64,000 nt of DNA. Origin: Bryobacterales bacterium (lineage in GTDB: Bacteria; Acidobacteriota; Terriglobia; Bryobacterales; Bryobacteraceae). The notes beneath the pieces were generated by a model. It was not told the origin of the DNA. It saw only the letters and a program-made list of their open reading frames with translations, and searched no databases. A program made the position numbers and the translations under genes. Positions 63,010-64,000 of the stretch are shown piece by piece. Within the stretch, counting starts at the first letter, position 1, and every line of letters starts with the position of its first letter. Location: positions 1 to 64,000 of the forward strand of contig JADZGD010000129.1 of the NCBI GenBank assembly GCA_020854055.1, read 5' to 3'.

Positions 63010-63749
63010 ATCGATGGAACCTCGAATCCCCGGGTGAAAAGATAGACGCCGGCCTCCTGCGTGCGCTCAAATCCGGTAACGGCCAGTCCCTGGCGAAAGT
63101 TGGCAAGAAACTGCTCACTCATGGCCTGTTGGATTCGGGCGGCGCGTTTCGGATCGCCGGCGCGAATGGCGGCGATATGGGCGGGAACCTCGATTCGCGC
63201 TTCGGCCGGCTCACGCGCTGACGGCCTGCCTTCGATGACGCCCGCCACCCGCGGCGTGGCGATCCACCACTCGGCAACGCAGCGGTCCGTGGGGAGATTG
63301 CCCTGGAGCCGGCTGGAGGTGATGCCGTACTGGTTGAGAACGTAGCGCCGGATCACCGCGCCAAGGCGCTCAATGTTGAAGTAGGCGTTCTTGATCTCCA
63401 GCGGATCAAAGGTCCACTCGACAAGATTGATGCCTTGGGAGAGCGCATCGGCCCGCTGGCGAAGCTTTAGCTGGCGCCCGACTCCGAGGTCGCGGTACGC
63501 GCCGAGCACGCCCATCATGTGGCTGTGCAGATAACCGTGGCGGCCTGGTTTGATCCCGGGAATCGACAGGCAGAAACCGGCCATGCGATCGCCATCGAAC
63601 GCGCCGAGGACCTGGCCGCCCACCTTGGCGGCCACCACGAATAGCCTGACGGGCAGGACATCGATATCGTCGAAGCCCCAGATCTGTTGTTGCAGGCGAA
63701 CGGCTTCAGCGAACTCGGCCTGGGTGGCCAGCGGGCGGATGACGATCAT
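63006..63749 (-). CDS. GNAT-family N-acyltransferase (COG3375-like)
   Basis: A 247-aa GNAT acyltransferase. The N-terminal half has FAEAVRLQQQIWGFDDIDVLP, GQVLGAFDGDRMAGFCLSIPG, and the acetyl-CoA/acyl-CoA loop HSHMMGVLGAYRDLGVGRQLKLRQR (Q/R-x-x-G-x-G/A equivalent). LVEWTFDPLEIKNAYFNIERLGAV follows. This combination resembles COG3375, a predicted acyltransferase. ATG at 63749 overlaps the mazG stop (ATGA), and its own stop overlaps the racemase start, so it lies in a translationally coupled chain. N-acylation of an amino acid is suggested by the neighbouring racemase. Confidence 0.85.
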   Translation of the reverse strand: MIVIRPLATQAEFAEAVRLQQQIWGFDDIDVLPVRLFVVAAKVGGQVLGAFDGDRMAGFCLSIPGIKPGRHGYLHSHMMGVLGAYRDLGVGRQLKLRQRADALSQGINLVEWTFDPLEIKNAYFNIERLGAVIRRYVLNQYGITSSRLQGNLPTDRCVAEWWIATPRVAGVIEGRPSAREPAEARIEVPAHIAAIRAGDPKRAARIQQAMSEQFLANFRQGLAVTGFERTQEAGVYLFTRGFEVPSI

Positions 63750-64000
63750 TCCAATCGCTTGGCCTCCTGCCATAGCGCTTCCATCTCATCGATGGACGAC
63801 TCTTCCAGCCGTTTTCCCGCCTGGTCCAGTTTCTCCTCAACGTAGCCGAAGCGGCGGCGGAATTTGCGATTGGTGCGGCGCAACGCCTGCTCGGGATCCA
63901 CCTTGAGGAACCGGGCGATGTTGACAATTACGAACAGCAGGTCGCCGATTTCGCCAGCCTGATGAGAAGCGATACCGCTGGCGCGCGCGGCGGCGAGCTC
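63746..64000 (-). CDS. mazG: MazG nucleoside triphosphate pyrophosphohydrolase (C-terminal part)
   Basis: The last 84 codons of a MazG-type protein, read from the right window edge. They include EIGDLLFVIVNIARFLKVD and then ALRRTNRKFRRRFGYVEE, EMEALWQEAK, the hallmark C-terminal MazG helices (E-x-GDLLF metal-binding). MazG removes abnormal or excess NTPs, including (p)ppGpp-related signals in some bacteria. The 5' end is outside the window. The stop overlaps the next start by four bases, making mazG the upstream member of the coupled set. Confidence 0.93.
   Translation of the reverse strand, partial: ELAAARASGIASHQAGEIGDLLFVIVNIARFLKVDPEQALRRTNRKFRRRFGYVEEKLDQAGKRLEESSIDEMEALWQEAKRLE

Noticed and set aside
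1..64000. CRISPR arrays, insertion sequences, prophage, rRNA/tRNA genes
   Set aside because: No regularly spaced repeats, transposase or integrase motifs, or foldable tRNA cloverleaf were seen in reading the window.

Overview
The window reads as chromosomal DNA of a GC-rich acidobacterium, most likely of the Solibacteres/Bryobacterales group. The best clue is the exported protein at 45200-47620: its C-terminus matches the pattern of the 'Solibacter C-terminal' domain (NAA...VAPGSLIAITG). Also typical of the group are a very large TonB-dependent, Oar-like receptor with an N-terminal carboxypeptidase-regulatory domain, several Tat- or Sec-exported enzymes (DUF1080, DUF362, a DegT-type aminotransferase) and a DUF4091 protein. 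I see no rRNA or tRNA genes, CRISPR array, insertion sequence or prophage. This is ordinary, dense chromosome.

Layout. 0-6.3 kb: exported glycerophosphodiesterase, a small helical regulator-like protein, a Tat-signal DegT/DnrJ aminotransferase, and a leftward motA-motB-DNA methyltransferase set. 6.3-12.8 kb: a 417-bp regulatory region with a good sigma70-type promoter and operator-like palindromes drives the TonB receptor, which ends at the only clear intrinsic terminator; then a TMEM175-type channel, a parvulin isomerase and a YheT hydrolase. 12.8-21.8 kb: peptidase-MA/TPR protein, NAD-dependent epimerase, enolase-superfamily dehydratase, thioredoxin-like protein, a lone NuoI, a large glycosidase-like protein and a B12-binding radical SAM protein. 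22-28.6 kb: lpd-lipB-E2 (lipoyl cluster), homoserine dehydrogenase, a small membrane protein with a LolA-like protein, and an acyltransferase. 28.7-33.7 kb: a tightly packed GH42-like / DUF4091 / small exported protein operon. 33.7-39.3 kb: phosphoglucomutase, then leftward HIT, HU and ribosomal protein S1 (with a near-consensus promoter and long leader) and DUF1080. 39.5-49.9 kb: a UroD/MtaA-like protein, pheS-pheT with flanking small genes, the Solibacter C-terminal protein, a quinone oxidoreductase and a secreted Gly/Pro-rich protein. 50-56 kb: a four-gene CzcCBA-type metal efflux operon ending in a DUF190 (PII-like) gene. 56-59.6 kb: class III aminotransferase, methyltransferase, YraN and GalT. 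59.6-64 kb: leftward genes, where mazG, a GNAT acyltransferase, a MenC/N-acylamino-acid racemase and an SDR overlap end to end, followed by a DUF362 protein.

The features that stand out are: the GNAT + N-acylamino-acid racemase pair, which could form a D- to L-amino-acid conversion module; DUF190 attached to a heavy-metal RND operon; a flagellar stator pair followed by an orphan DNA methyltransferase; a TonB promoter bracketed by palindromes; possible leaderless transcripts marked by TACACT-like boxes 6-8 nt before start codons; and convergent gene ends that abut or overlap with no room for intrinsic terminators. I found no clearly new defence or mobile system. All family assignments come from reading motifs by eye, without database searches.
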